Origin: Chromobacterium sinusclupearum
GTDB lineage: Bacteria; Pseudomonadota; Gammaproteobacteria; Burkholderiales; Chromobacteriaceae
Direction: 5' to 3'
Assembly (NCBI RefSeq): GCF_002902845.1
Contig: NZ_PPTF01000060.1
Coordinates: 139,278-203,277, forward strand
Length of the DNA stretch: 64,000 nucleotides
In this document: positions 1 through 8,391 of the stretch, one piece after another
Layout: every line of letters starts with the position of its first letter
Numbering within the stretch: position 1 is the first letter of the stretch
Notes under the pieces: generated by a model
The model's database searches: none
What the model was told of the DNA's origin: nothing
Seen by the model: only the letters and a program-made list of their open reading frames with translations
Position numbers and translations under genes: made by a program

Positions 1-1155
1 GCCGATGCTGCGCAAGGCGACGCTGGCGTATTCGCGTTCGCGGTAGATGTCGTCCTGGCTGCGTTCGCGGGCGCGGCGTTGCTGTTCCAGCAGCGCCAGC
101 GCCAGCCACAGCAGATAGGCCGGCAGCAGGGCGAACAAGCCGCATAGCGCGGCTTCGCCCAATGTGGCGCGTTCAAAGCACAGCTGCCGGCTCAGCAGCA
201 GGTCATATGGCAGGCCGGGCAGGCTGTCCTGGCGTTGCAGCGTGGGGAGCCATTCGGCCAGACCGTTTGCCAGGCGTTCCCGCGCCAAGGGCAGCGCGGC
301 GGACGTTTCGCCATCGCGCCGCAGCAATTGCACGGTGTAGCGTTGGGCGGCGGCGTCCGGCAAGGCCAGCAGCGGTTTCAAATAAATAATCTGCATGACC
401 ACGCCGGCCGACTGCTCTATCCGCACCATGGGCACCGGCGAGGGCGGCTCGACGCGGTATACGGTTTGAAATAGCGCAACGCCGGGTTCGCCATTGTAGA
501 GCCGCAGCGTGGGGGAGATGGCTTGCATGTGGCCTAGCGCCTGGTGGATCGAGGCGCTCAGCACGCTGTCGTCCAGCAGGTCCAAGCCCATTTCGCGCCA
601 GTCCGGGGAGGCCAGCCCCGGCTCCGCCATGCTCAGCGGCAGGTAGCGGGGGCGGACGGGCGCCTCGCGCCAGGCTGCCGGGTCGCGCCAGCTGTTGTTC
701 TGGTCGTGCAGGTAGTCCTGTATGCGATAAGGCTTGCCCAGCGCCTGGGCCTGTTGTTGTTCGAAGCGGTTGCGTTCTGGCTGGCTGATCAGCGGCTGAT
801 AGCCGATGAAGTACAGTTGCGGCTGGTTTGGCGCAGCGGCCTGGGCCAGTTCCCGGATTTGGGACTGGCTATTCTGCGGCGCGGCGGCGGCGATCTCCTG
901 CGCTTGGTTCTGCAGGCGCAGGCTGTCGCGCAAGGCGCGATCGGCGCTTTGCCGCAGCAGGCTGGCGGTCTCGTGGAATGCCTGGCGCTGTTGCCGGATA
1001 TCCTGCAGCAGGGTGTGGCCAAACAGTATGCCGAAGGCCAGCAGCCAGCATAGGGCGCTCAGCCATTTGCTGCGGCCTGAGGCGTCTCGCAGCAGTTGCA
1101 GATGAGTAGACAGCGCGCAGAGGGCAGAGGAGCGGGGCACTTCAACGTCTGGCAT
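1..1155 (-). CDS. CHASE-domain membrane sensor protein (partial, C-terminus beyond window)
   Basis: The frame is open without a stop from an ATG at 1155 to the window edge (385 codons). A first membrane segment lies at about residues 31-50 and a second at about 335-356. The region between them, about 105-320, has the look of a CHASE extracytoplasmic sensor domain: YFIGYQPL near 114, an ERNRFE stretch, a MGLDLLDD block near 189, and LFQTVYRVEP near 228. Immediately after the second helix the sequence YASVALRSIG begins, which is how many PAS domains start in diguanylate cyclase/phosphodiesterase or histidine kinase proteins. The missing part is therefore probably PAS plus GGDEF/EAL or a kinase module; which one cannot be told here. 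It is a single leftward gene at the edge, with msrA as its upstream neighbour on the same strand. Confidence 0.8.
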   Translation of the reverse strand, partial: MPDVEVPRSSALCALSTHLQLLRDASGRSKWLSALCWLLAFGILFGHTLLQDIRQQRQAFHETASLLRQSADRALRDSLRLQNQAQEIAAAAPQNSQSQIRELAQAAAPNQPQLYFIGYQPLISQPERNRFEQQQAQALGKPYRIQDYLHDQNNSWRDPAAWREAPVRPRYLPLSMAEPGLASPDWREMGLDLLDDSVLSASIHQALGHMQAISPTLRLYNGEPGVALFQTVYRVEPPSPVPMVRIEQSAGVVMQIIYLKPLLALPDAAAQRYTVQLLRRDGETSAALPLARERLANGLAEWLPTLQRQDSLPGLPYDLLLSRQLCFERATLGEAALCGLFALLPAYLLWLALALLEQQRRARERSQDDIYREREYASVALRSIG

Positions 1156-1244
1156 GCTTCTGGCTTCGGTGGGGGCAAGTATGTGGGCGGAATGTCAATG
1201 CGGTTGAGCGCGCGCCATTATACCGGCCCCGCCCGGTATCGCGC

Positions 1245-1778
<534 letters not shown>

Positions 1779-1788
1779 GTTTTCTCCT

Positions 1789-2721
1789 TCAGCTTCCATT
1801 GATTCGAGATGCCGCGCCGCGCAGTTCTGCGTCGCCAAAGGCGGCACAAGCCAGTCTGACGGTTTCCGCCTGGATTGTCACGGTGTCTTCTATCGGAACC
1901 GCGTAGCCGCCGGCCATGGTCAGCGCCAGCGCGGCATCATGGCGGCGGCAGGCATCCAGCACCATGCGGTCGCGTTCCGCCAAACCCTGCTTTGATAAGC
2001 CCAGTCGGCCTAATCGGTCGCCGTGGTAGGGGTCGGCGCCGGCCAGGTAGAACACCAGATCGGGTCGGGAGGCCTCGAACACCTGCGGCAGGGCCTGCGC
2101 CAGCGCGGCCAGATAGGCGGCGTCGTCCGTATTGTCCGGCAGGTCGATGTCCAGCGTGCTGGCCTCGCGGCGGAACGGGAAATTGCGCGCGCCGTGCATG
2201 GAAAAGGTGTAGATGCGGGGTTCGTCCGCGGTCATGGCCGCGGTGCCGTTGCCCTGATGCACATCGAGATCCACTACCAGCACGCGGCGCGCGCGCGCCT
2301 CGCTCAGCATCAGCATGGCGGCGACGGCGACGTCGTTGAATACGCAGAAGCCGCTGCCCTTGGCGCGGAAGGCGTGGTGGGTGCCGCCCGCCAAGTTGAC
2401 GCCGCATCCCTCAAGCAGGGCGCAGCGGCTGGCGGCGATGGTGGCGCCGACCGAGCGCAGGCTGCGCTCGACCAGCTCCGGCGACCACGGCAGGCCGATC
2501 TCACGTTGCAGCCTGGGATCGAGCGTGCCGCTCAGCATGGCCTCTATGTAGTGCGGATCATGGGCTTGGGCCAGTTCCTGCCGCGTGGCGGCCGGCGCCG
2601 GCTCCATCCATGGCGCGGCGAAGGCCGCCACCTTGTCGGCCAGCAGCCGGTATTTTTCCGCCGGGAAGCGGTGGCCTGCCGGCAGCGGCAGCGGAAACTG
2701 GTCGGTGCGGTAGAGGCGCAT
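1789..2721 (-). CDS. Histone deacetylase family (acetoin-utilisation-like) zinc hydrolase
   Basis: A 310-residue class II HDAC-like deacetylase. Visible catalytic features are GGTHHA (the two active-site His), DLDVHQGNGT (Asp and His zinc ligands), AGADPYHGD (second Asp ligand) and MAGGY with the transition-state Tyr. Bacterial members act on acetylated small molecules or lysines; the natural substrate is not known from the sequence. It starts 7 bp from the stop of the DUF1653 gene and runs into msrA, so GNAT, DUF1653, HDAC and msrA form a compact leftward cluster. A GNAT acetyltransferase and a deacetylase in the same cluster is suggestive, but a shared substrate is only inference. Confidence 0.92.
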   Translation of the reverse strand: MRLYRTDQFPLPLPAGHRFPAEKYRLLADKVAAFAAPWMEPAPAATRQELAQAHDPHYIEAMLSGTLDPRLQREIGLPWSPELVERSLRSVGATIAASRCALLEGCGVNLAGGTHHAFRAKGSGFCVFNDVAVAAMLMLSEARARRVLVVDLDVHQGNGTAAMTADEPRIYTFSMHGARNFPFRREASTLDIDLPDNTDDAAYLAALAQALPQVFEASRPDLVFYLAGADPYHGDRLGRLGLSKQGLAERDRMVLDACRRHDAALALTMAGGYAVPIEDTVTIQAETVRLACAAFGDAELRGAASRINGS

Positions 2722-2728
2722 CGTGCGC

Positions 2729-2944
2729 TCAGAGAGGCTGGATCAAGGCAAAGCGCGGCACAACGCGGCCTTCGTGCTCCACCGTTTCGGTGAACATCGC
2801 AGCCGGCCGCGCCCACAGGCCGTATTCGCCATACAGCGCGCGGTACATCACGATAGGTTCATTGGTTTCCGTGTGCATGGCGACGTCCAGTACCTGATAG
2901 AGCTGGCGATTGCGGAAATGTTGATAGATGCCGGGAGCGGGCAT
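2729..2944 (-). CDS. DUF1653 family small protein
   Basis: A 71-residue soluble protein beginning MPAPGIYQHF. It carries the DUF1653 pattern: a YQHF..RQLYQVL start, then HTETNEPIVMYRALYG and a tail ending in FALIQPL. The frame is open upstream to 3142, but the start at 2944 follows AGGAGG and removes a stretch that overlaps the neighbouring acetyltransferase in another frame. Members are small beta-rich proteins found across proteobacteria with no established biochemical role. It sits 7 bp before the HDAC-like gene. Confidence 0.85.
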   Translation of the reverse strand: MPAPGIYQHFRNRQLYQVLDVAMHTETNEPIVMYRALYGEYGLWARPAAMFTETVEHEGRVVPRFALIQPL

Positions 2945-3002
2945 GCTGGCCTCCTGCTTGGGTAGAACGGGGGCCGAGGATGCCGCAAGCCGGGCGGCAG
3001 CG

Positions 3003-3458
3003 TCAAGGATGCTCGCTGTTCCAGTAGTAGACCCGGAAATCCCGGTCCAGGGTAAAGCCGGTGCGTTCGTACAGTTGTTGCGCCGTTTGATTGTCGTGCG
3101 CGGTCTGCAGCATGATCTCGCCGCCGCCCAGATCGCGGGCATATTGTTGACAGCGCTGGATCAGCAGCTCGCCGATGCCGCTGCCGCGCGCCTCCTGCGC
3201 GACGTAAAGGTCGTGCAGCACCCAGCAGGGTTTCAGCGTCAGCGAGGAAAAGCCGGTGTACAACAAGGCAAAGCCCTGCGGCCGTTCGTTTTCGCTGGCG
3301 ATGAAGGCCACGGCCTGGCGGCGGCGTAGTCTTTCGCTTAGATAGTCCTGGCAGGCTTCAGCCGGGTGGCTGACGCGGTAAAAGCCCAGATAGGCCGTGA
3401 ACAGCGGCAACCAGTCCGAGACGGATTCCGGAGTGGCAATGGCGATGGAGGCGGGCAT
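3003..3458 (-). CDS. GNAT family N-acetyltransferase
   Basis: A 151-residue single-domain GCN5-related acetyltransferase using acetyl-CoA. The acetyl-CoA binding region is LYVAQEARGSGIGELLIQRC, equivalent to motif A with RGSGIG as the pyrophosphate loop. Motif B follows as LQTAHDNQTAQQLYERTGF. A short open tail ends in YYWNSEHP. It is the first gene of the leftward GNAT/DUF1653/HDAC/msrA cluster and diverges from dusC, so the 70-bp gap 3459-3528 should hold both promoters. Its substrate cannot be deduced. Confidence 0.9.
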   Translation of the reverse strand: MPASIAIATPESVSDWLPLFTAYLGFYRVSHPAEACQDYLSERLRRRQAVAFIASENERPQGFALLYTGFSSLTLKPCWVLHDLYVAQEARGSGIGELLIQRCQQYARDLGGGEIMLQTAHDNQTAQQLYERTGFTLDRDFRVYYWNSEHP

Positions 3459-3528
3459 CGGTCAATCTCCCTGATGTTTATGTTGGTGTTGGGTTACAAT
3501 AACGCCCTTTTTCTCAGCAGGTTAGACA

Positions 3529-4476
3529 ATGAAGCTGGTCCTCGCCCCCATGGAGGGTCTGGTCGACGATGTGATGCGCGATGTGTTGACCCGCATTGGC
3601 GGCATCGATTTGTGCGTCACAGAATTCGTCCGCGTCACTTCCGTGCTGCTGCCCACCCGCACCTTCATGCGGCTGGCGCCGGAGCTGGCCCATGGCGGCA
3701 AGACCCGTGCCGGCGTGCCGGTTCGCGTGCAACTGCTGGGGTCCGATCCTGCCTGTCTGGCTGAAAACGGCGCCAAGGCCGCCGCGCTGGGCGCGCCGGG
3801 AGTTGATTTGAATTTCGGCTGTCCCGCGCCGACTGTCAACCGTCACCGTGGCGGCGCGGTGTTGCTGAATGAGCCGGAACTGCTGCATCAGATCGTCGCC
3901 GCCACCCGGCGCGCGGTGCCGGCCGACATCCCCGTCACCGCCAAGATGCGGCTGGGCTACGAGGACAAGAGCCGGGCGTTGGAGTGCGCGCAGGCTATTG
4001 CCAGCGCCGGCGCCGACGAATTGACGGTGCATGGCCGCACCAAGGTGGAGGGCTACAAGCCGCCGGCGCATTGGGACTGGATCGCCCGCATCCGCGAGGC
4101 GCTGACGATCCCGGTGATCGCCAATGGCGAGGTCTGGACCTTGGACGACTATCGGGCGATCCGCGCGGAAAGCGGCTGCGGCACGGTGATGATAGGCCGT
4201 GGCCTGGTGGCCTGTCCGGATCTGGCGGCGCGCATCATCGCCGGCGGGCCGGCGCAGCCTATGGTCTGGGCGGATATGCTGCCATGGGTGGAGGACTTTT
4301 TCCGCCAATGCTGGCAGAAGTCCGCAGAGAACCGTTATCCGGCGGCGCGGCTGAAGCAGTGGCTCGGCTTGCTTAAGCGCAGCTGGCCGGAGGCGGCGGA
4401 GCTGTTTGAGCACGTGCGGCGCGAGCAAGAGGCTGAAAAGATTGAGGATATTCTAAAGGCAAAATTGGGTAAGTAG
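3529..4476 (+). CDS. dusC: tRNA-dihydrouridine synthase C
   Basis: A 315-residue flavoenzyme that reduces uridine to dihydrouridine in tRNA; the DusC subgroup modifies U16. The FMN-binding TIM barrel begins [14 protein letters not shown], the catalytic Cys is in [11 protein letters not shown] near residue 98, and the phosphate-binding blocks are [10 protein letters not shown] and IANGEVW. The C-terminal helical tRNA-binding region runs to [10 protein letters not shown]. Assignment to DusC rather than DusA or DusB rests on the N-terminal APMEGLVD and CVTEFVRV blocks. It is a monocistronic unit closed by the terminator at 4604-4633. Confidence 0.94.
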   Translation: MKLVLAPMEGLVDDVMRDVLTRIGGIDLCVTEFVRVTSVLLPTRTFMRLAPELAHGGKTRAGVPVRVQLLGSDPACLAENGAKAAALGAPGVDLNFGCPAPTVNRHRGGAVLLNEPELLHQIVAATRRAVPADIPVTAKMRLGYEDKSRALECAQAIASAGADELTVHGRTKVEGYKPPAHWDWIARIREALTIPVIANGEVWTLDDYRAIRAESGCGTVMIGRGLVACPDLAARIIAGGPAQPMVWADMLPWVEDFFRQCWQKSAENRYPAARLKQWLGLLKRSWPEAAELFEHVRREQEAEKIEDILKAKLGK

Positions 4477-4603
4477 ATATACTCATATCGCCAGCGGGAT
4501 GTTGTTGATAACATCAAATGGCGTTGTGCTTTGGTATAAGCGCAACGTTGTAAATTCTGCCGGCCGCCTGGCTGCGGAACTTACACTTCCCCGATACCTT
4601 GCA

Positions 4604-4633
4604 CCCTCCCTTAAAACGGGAGGGATTTTTTTT
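4604..4633 (+). terminator. Intrinsic terminator after dusC
   Basis: A perfect 7-bp stem CCCTCCC/GGGAGGG with a 7-nt loop, followed by a run of T residues (4626-4633). It sits 128 bp past the dusC stop and 50 bp before the next gene. Confidence 0.92.
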
Positions 4634-4682
4634 GTACTCTGTCATGAACTATTAATAAAAGAAAAGTCGTGACGGAAAATAC

Positions 4683-6215
4683 ATGGAATCCCTTCCCGCG
4701 GTCGGCTGGCTGGAAAGCCTGATGTCCATTGCCTGGCATGGATCGCTGGCCTTGTTTGTCGGCGTGACGGCCTTGTTCGCCGCGCTGCTCTATGCCTTGC
4801 GCCACGATAGCCGCACACGCGTCGCGCGCTCCATGGGAATCGCGCTGTTTTGCCTGTTGCTGATCAACTTCAATCCAACAGGCGTCGTCGGCCAAGTGCT
4901 GCGCCAGGCGGCGGTCGTGGTGGTGGGTCTGGCGCTGATCCGCGTATGGGCCATGCTGCTGTTCCGCTTGCTGATTCCTATCCTCAGACTGCATCCGTCG
5001 CGGATTCTCGAAGACATCGTCGTGACCATAGGCTATGTCGGTTGGGGCTTGGTGTTATTGCGCCTGGCCGGGCTGGATCTAAGCCACATCGTCACCACGT
5101 CGGCCGTCATCACCGCGGTGCTGGCCTTTTCCATGCAGGATACCCTGGGCAATCTCTTGGCCGGACTGACCTTGCAGTTTGACAACTCCGTCGATATCGG
5201 CGATTGGGTCAAGGCTGGCGATCTGATCGGGCGGGTGGTCGAAATCAATTGGCGCGCCACCATTCTGGAAACGCGCAACTGGGAAACCGTGGTGATTCCC
5301 AACAGCGTGCTGGTGAAGAACCACTTTTCCATCCTCGGCAAGCGCCATGGCGCCGCCAGGCAGTGGCGGCGCTGGGTCTGGTTCAATATCAATTGGGAGA
5401 CGCTGCCGACGCAGATCATCAGCGTGGTGGAGCATTCCTTGCGCGAGGCCCAGCTGCCTGGCGTGGCGGAGTCGCCGGAGCCGAATTGCATCCTGATGGG
5501 CTTTGAAAACGGCTTCAGCCGCTATGCGGTGCGCTATTGGCTGACCGATCTGTCGGCGGACGACTATACCGACTCCATCGTGCGCACCCACATCGACGCG
5601 GCCCTGCGCCGGCATAATCTGCGCATGGCTTCGCCGTTCTATAACGTGCTGACGATCAAGGAGAACGAGAAGTACATCGAAGCGCGGATGAAGCGCCACC
5701 TGGAGGAGCGGGTGCTGGCGCTGCGCAAGGTGGAGTTGCTGTCGGGCCTGAACGATGAAGAGATGGTGATACTTGCCGACCGCTTGAAATTCACGCCGTT
5801 TGTCACCGGCGACATCATCATGCATCAGGGGGCGGTGGCGCACTGGCTGTATATCATGCTGTCCGGCGAGGTGGAGGTGTGGGTGACGCTGCCCGATGGC
5901 CGGCGCAAGCTGGTGGATGTGTTGAAAGCCGGCAGCTTCTTTGGCGAGATGGGCTTGATGACCGGCGAGTCGCGCAGCGGCACGGTGATCGCCCGCTCCA
6001 ATGTGGAGTGCCTGAGGCTGGACAAGGAGGCGTTTCAGGCCATCCTGGTCTCGCGCAAGGAATTGGCCGAGACGATTTCGTCGATTCTGGCGGAACGGCT
6101 GGAGGAGCGACGCAGGAAAATGCCGGAAGCCCTATTGGACGAGACCGAGGGGGTGCCGCATGGCGGCGAACTGGTGGAGCGCATCCGCAATTTCTTCGGG
6201 CTGAACAAGCATTGA
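4683..6215 (+). CDS. MscS-family channel with C-terminal cyclic-nucleotide-binding domain
   Basis: A 510-residue inner membrane protein. Hydrophobic segments lie at roughly residues 12-38, 43-62, 70-98 and 110-130. The MscS pore and beta-domain follow, with FSMQDTLGNLLAGLTLQF near 148 and the VVEINWRATILETRNWETVVIPN block near 185-207. A cNMP-binding fold occupies about residues 365-480 and includes the phosphate-binding cassette GEMGLMTGESRSGTV. Fusions of this type are known as bacterial cyclic-nucleotide-gated MscS-like (bCNG) channels; ligand and gating cannot be read from sequence. It stands alone between two terminators or gaps, with no cyclase nearby. Confidence 0.92.
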   Translation: MESLPAVGWLESLMSIAWHGSLALFVGVTALFAALLYALRHDSRTRVARSMGIALFCLLLINFNPTGVVGQVLRQAAVVVVGLALIRVWAMLLFRLLIPILRLHPSRILEDIVVTIGYVGWGLVLLRLAGLDLSHIVTTSAVITAVLAFSMQDTLGNLLAGLTLQFDNSVDIGDWVKAGDLIGRVVEINWRATILETRNWETVVIPNSVLVKNHFSILGKRHGAARQWRRWVWFNINWETLPTQIISVVEHSLREAQLPGVAESPEPNCILMGFENGFSRYAVRYWLTDLSADDYTDSIVRTHIDAALRRHNLRMASPFYNVLTIKENEKYIEARMKRHLEERVLALRKVELLSGLNDEEMVILADRLKFTPFVTGDIIMHQGAVAHWLYIMLSGEVEVWVTLPDGRRKLVDVLKAGSFFGEMGLMTGESRSGTVIARSNVECLRLDKEAFQAILVSRKELAETISSILAERLEERRRKMPEALLDETEGVPHGGELVERIRNFFGLNKH

Positions 6216-6283
6216 CCCGTCCTCCTGGCTGCCATTCCTGAGCCGCGTCTTGTCATTCGCCAGGACTTCCGGCCTGGCGATGT

Positions 6284-6430
6284 TCAGACAAACTGCACCG
6301 GCACAAACACATGGCGGCCGGTGCGGCTTGTCAGCACCTGGGGTTGGCCTTCTATCATGGCGCGATAAGGGCGCGGCAGACGCTTCCAGTCGTTGAACTT
6401 CATCTTGATGTGATCGCTGTGCTTTCCCAT
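6284..6430 (-). CDS. Small basic protein of unknown function (48 aa)
   Basis: An unreported short frame starting at an ATG (6430) preceded by CAGGAG with a 7-nt gap and ending TGA at 6284. The product is basic with an aromatic and proline-rich centre (residues MKFNDWKRLPRPYRAM at 10-25) and ends FVPVQFV. No family is recognised. The support for a real gene is the good ribosome binding site, the balanced codon use, and a position between the MscS-like gene and the hairpin repeat with nothing else to explain the stretch. It is convergent with the MscS-like gene, 68 bp away. Confidence 0.55.
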   Translation of the reverse strand: MGKHSDHIKMKFNDWKRLPRPYRAMIEGQPQVLTSRTGRHVFVPVQFV

Positions 6431-6503
6431 GGAAGATCTCCTGTTTTTGCTTGAGCTGACAAAACAACGAGCTGTACATATGCTTGCTGCTTGGCGCGGC
6501 TTC

Positions 6504-6579
6504 GAGCCGCTAACAAAAATCCTGGTGCTGAGTTGCGCCGACTTGCCTCAGCCGTGAAACTGATTTTTGTTAGCCGCTC
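6504..6579. repeat. Large imperfect hairpin with 18-bp inverted arms
   Basis: Arms 6504-6521 (GAGCCGCTAACAAAAATC) and 6562-6579 match as reverse complements with a single mismatch. A second nested inverted pair GCTGAG/CTCAGC lies inside, and a weaker GGCGCG match lies outside the arms. The result is a single long hairpin with an unpaired bulge, about 76 bp long, in a 217-bp stretch without genes. The shape fits a REP/MITE-like element or, less well, an integron attC site (CTAAC at one end and GTTAG at the other). It has no poly-T tail on either strand, so it is not an ordinary terminator. Confidence 0.7.
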
Positions 6580-6647
6580 TTGGCGCGCCCTGATCCTGGG
6601 TTGCACATTCTTGGCTGGCATGCGCTGCGAGGCGTGATTGGCGACGT

Positions 6648-7244
6648 TTAGTCGACTTTGTGGATGACATTGGTGACCACGCCCCAGATATGAAACGACG
6701 CGTCTTCCGGCACGGTTATCGGCTGATAGGCCGGATTTTCCGGCAGCAGCCGCAGGCCATTCGGGCTGCGCTCCAGCCGCTTTACAGTGAGTTCGCCATT
6801 GAGCGCGGCCACCACCACTTTGCCGTTGCGCGGTTCGCTGACGCGCTCCACCAGCAGCAGGTCCCCATCATGGATGCCGGCGCCCTGCATCGAATCGCCC
6901 TTGACTCGCACCATGAAGGTGTCGCCCGGGCGGCTCACCAGATGCGTGTTCAGGTCGATGTCGGCTTCCTTCATGTCGTCTGCCGCGACCGGCGAGCCGG
7001 CCGGCACGCTGCCTGCGAACAGCGGCAGCGACAGCTCGCTCAACTGCGCGCCCAGGGTGCGGAAGTCGAAGGCTTGTTCGCTGTTGACGGTGCGCCAGCT
7101 GCGATAATCTTCCAGCCATTGCTGCAGAATGCCGCGCAGCGGCTCCGGCACGCGGACGGCGACGGTTTTGTCGCCGCCGAAGGCGGACTTGCGGCCGGCG
7201 CCTGAGCGTTTGCCGCCGTGCTGATTGGGTTTGTCGGTTTCCAT
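6648..7244 (-). CDS. UmuD-like S24 autoprotease with N-terminal RHH-like region (probable SOS-type repressor)
   Basis: A 198-residue protein. Residues 75-198 form a UmuD/LexA-type S24 domain: predicted self-cleavage between Ala82 and Gly83 in VPAGSP, DLNTHLVSRPGDTF as in UmuD, catalytic Ser118 in GDSM and Lys155 in ELTVKRL. Residues 1-70 are longer than in classical UmuD; after a basic GGKRSGAGRKS stretch, KTVAVRVPEPLRGILQQWL looks like a ribbon-helix-helix strand and helix. This layout resembles enlarged UmuD-type regulators rather than the polymerase V subunit, and no umuC lies next to it. The start at 7244 is preferred because the basic stretch begins there, but no Shine-Dalgarno precedes it and the palindrome touches the start, so a leaderless mRNA is possible. 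A start at 7295 is the alternative. Confidence 0.82.
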   Translation of the reverse strand: METDKPNQHGGKRSGAGRKSAFGGDKTVAVRVPEPLRGILQQWLEDYRSWRTVNSEQAFDFRTLGAQLSELSLPLFAGSVPAGSPVAADDMKEADIDLNTHLVSRPGDTFMVRVKGDSMQGAGIHDGDLLLVERVSEPRNGKVVVAALNGELTVKRLERSPNGLRLLPENPAYQPITVPEDASFHIWGVVTNVIHKVD

Positions 7245-7245
7245 G

Positions 7246-7269
7246 ATTTGATTTTGTACAATATCAAAT
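7246..7269 (-). promoter_or_regulatory. 24-bp near-perfect palindrome, candidate operator of the UmuD-like gene
   Basis: Outer arms ATTTGAT and ATCAAAT surround a perfect inner TTGTACAA; only one symmetric pair is mismatched. It ends one base before the chosen start codon at 7244. On the minus strand a TTGCAA hexamer lies 17 bp upstream of CAAAAT inside the palindrome, so the palindrome would cover the -10 region. Autorepression by the adjacent protein is the natural reading, but binding is inferred. Confidence 0.6.
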
Positions 7270-7331
7270 GGAATTGCAAGGATCGCGTCCGCCATGCTGG
7301 CTTGCAGGAAGGGAAAGCCTGGAAAATCAGG

Positions 7332-7366
7332 CATGCGGCTGTGGGGTTCAGGCCACAGTCCGCATG
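7332..7366 (-). terminator. Hairpin downstream of cioB, candidate terminator
   Basis: Stem CATGCGG-CTGTGG against CCACAG-T-CCGCATG, 13 pairs with one bulged base and an 8-nt loop. It starts 12 bp past the cioB stop on the minus strand and is followed by a short GATTTT stretch rather than a long T run, so termination may be incomplete. Confidence 0.5.
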
Positions 7367-7377
7367 TTGCGGTTGGG

Positions 7378-8391
7378 CTAATGGTAGCTCAGTTCGTCCG
7401 TCGCCTTGCCATGGAAGATGCGGTAGACGAAGGCGGTGTAGGCGGCTATCGCCGGCAGCACGACGATGGCGACCACCAGTATCGCCCATAGCGCCTCGGC
7501 ATCGCTCGCGGCCTGCCAGATCGATAGATGTTCAATCACGATGTCGGGGAAGATGCTGTAGGCCAAGCCCCAGGACGCCAGCAGCACGATGGCCACGCAT
7601 AACGCAAACGGCGTCCAGCAATAGCGGTCGTCGCCGCGCGCTTGGCGCTTGGCCAGTTTCGGCAACAGCCACCACAATAGGGCGGATAACAGGCTGGCCG
7701 CCAGCGGCAGCGGAATCAGCAGCAGGAAATGCGGCAGGACAAACCATTTGGCGGCGATGGACGGGCTGGCTAACGGGGTGGCAATCGATACCAGCGCGGC
7801 CGCCAGGCTGGTTGCCAGCAGCGCGCGTCTGGCCCAGCCGTAGGCGCGCGCCTGCAATGGGCCCCTTGTTTTCAGTATCAGCCAACAGGCGCCCAGCAGG
7901 GCGTATCCGGCGCATAAGCCGGCGGCGCAGAGCCAGGCAAAGGCCCAGGCGGCCCAGCCGTTGGCGAAGCCGGTCAAGTAGCGGCCCAGCATCAGGCCCT
8001 GCATGGCTGATGCTATCAAGGAGCCGGCGAAGAAGGCGGCATCCCACCAGGCTTTATGTCCATCGGGCGCCTTGGCCCGGAAGTCGAAGGCGACGCCGCG
8101 AACGATCAGCCCGCCCAGCATCAGGGCCAGCGGCTGATACAGCTCGTAAGACACCAATGCGTTCGCCGCGGGGAAGGCCGATAGCAGCAGGCCGATGCCC
8201 AGTACCAGCCACGTTTCGTTGGCATCCCAGAAGGGGCCGATGGTGGCGATCATGCGGTTTTTGTCGGCGCGCTCCACGCTGGGCAGGAGCAAGCCTATGC
8301 CCAGGTCGTAGCCGTCCAGGATGACGTAAATGATCATCACCAGGGCCAGCAGGCCGGCGAAGGTGATGGGAAGCCAGTAATCTAGCGGCAT
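7378..8391 (-). CDS. cioB: Cyanide-insensitive quinol oxidase subunit II (CydB/CioB type)
   Basis: A 337-residue multi-pass inner membrane protein, subunit II of a bd-family terminal oxidase that oxidises quinol and reduces O2 to water. The N-terminus MPLDYWLPITFAGLLALVMIIYVILDGYDLG is typical of CydB, with the quinol-side GYDLGIG block and a conserved W in FWDANETWL. About nine hydrophobic segments are visible. The start follows AGGAGA and overlaps the cioA stop by 10 bp, so the two are translationally coupled. No CydX-like small gene is seen downstream. Confidence 0.95.
   Translation of the reverse strand: MPLDYWLPITFAGLLALVMIIYVILDGYDLGIGLLLPSVERADKNRMIATIGPFWDANETWLVLGIGLLLSAFPAANALVSYELYQPLALMLGGLIVRGVAFDFRAKAPDGHKAWWDAAFFAGSLIASAMQGLMLGRYLTGFANGWAAWAFAWLCAAGLCAGYALLGACWLILKTRGPLQARAYGWARRALLATSLAAALVSIATPLASPSIAAKWFVLPHFLLLIPLPLAASLLSALLWWLLPKLAKRQARGDDRYCWTPFALCVAIVLLASWGLAYSIFPDIVIEHLSIWQAASDAEALWAILVVAIVVLPAIAAYTAFVYRIFHGKATDELSYH

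Noticed and set aside
6504..6579. Integron attC site
   Set aside because: Ends resemble attC boxes, but no cassette array or integrase is present and the arms pair through the AAAAATC portion too; kept only as an unclassified repeat.
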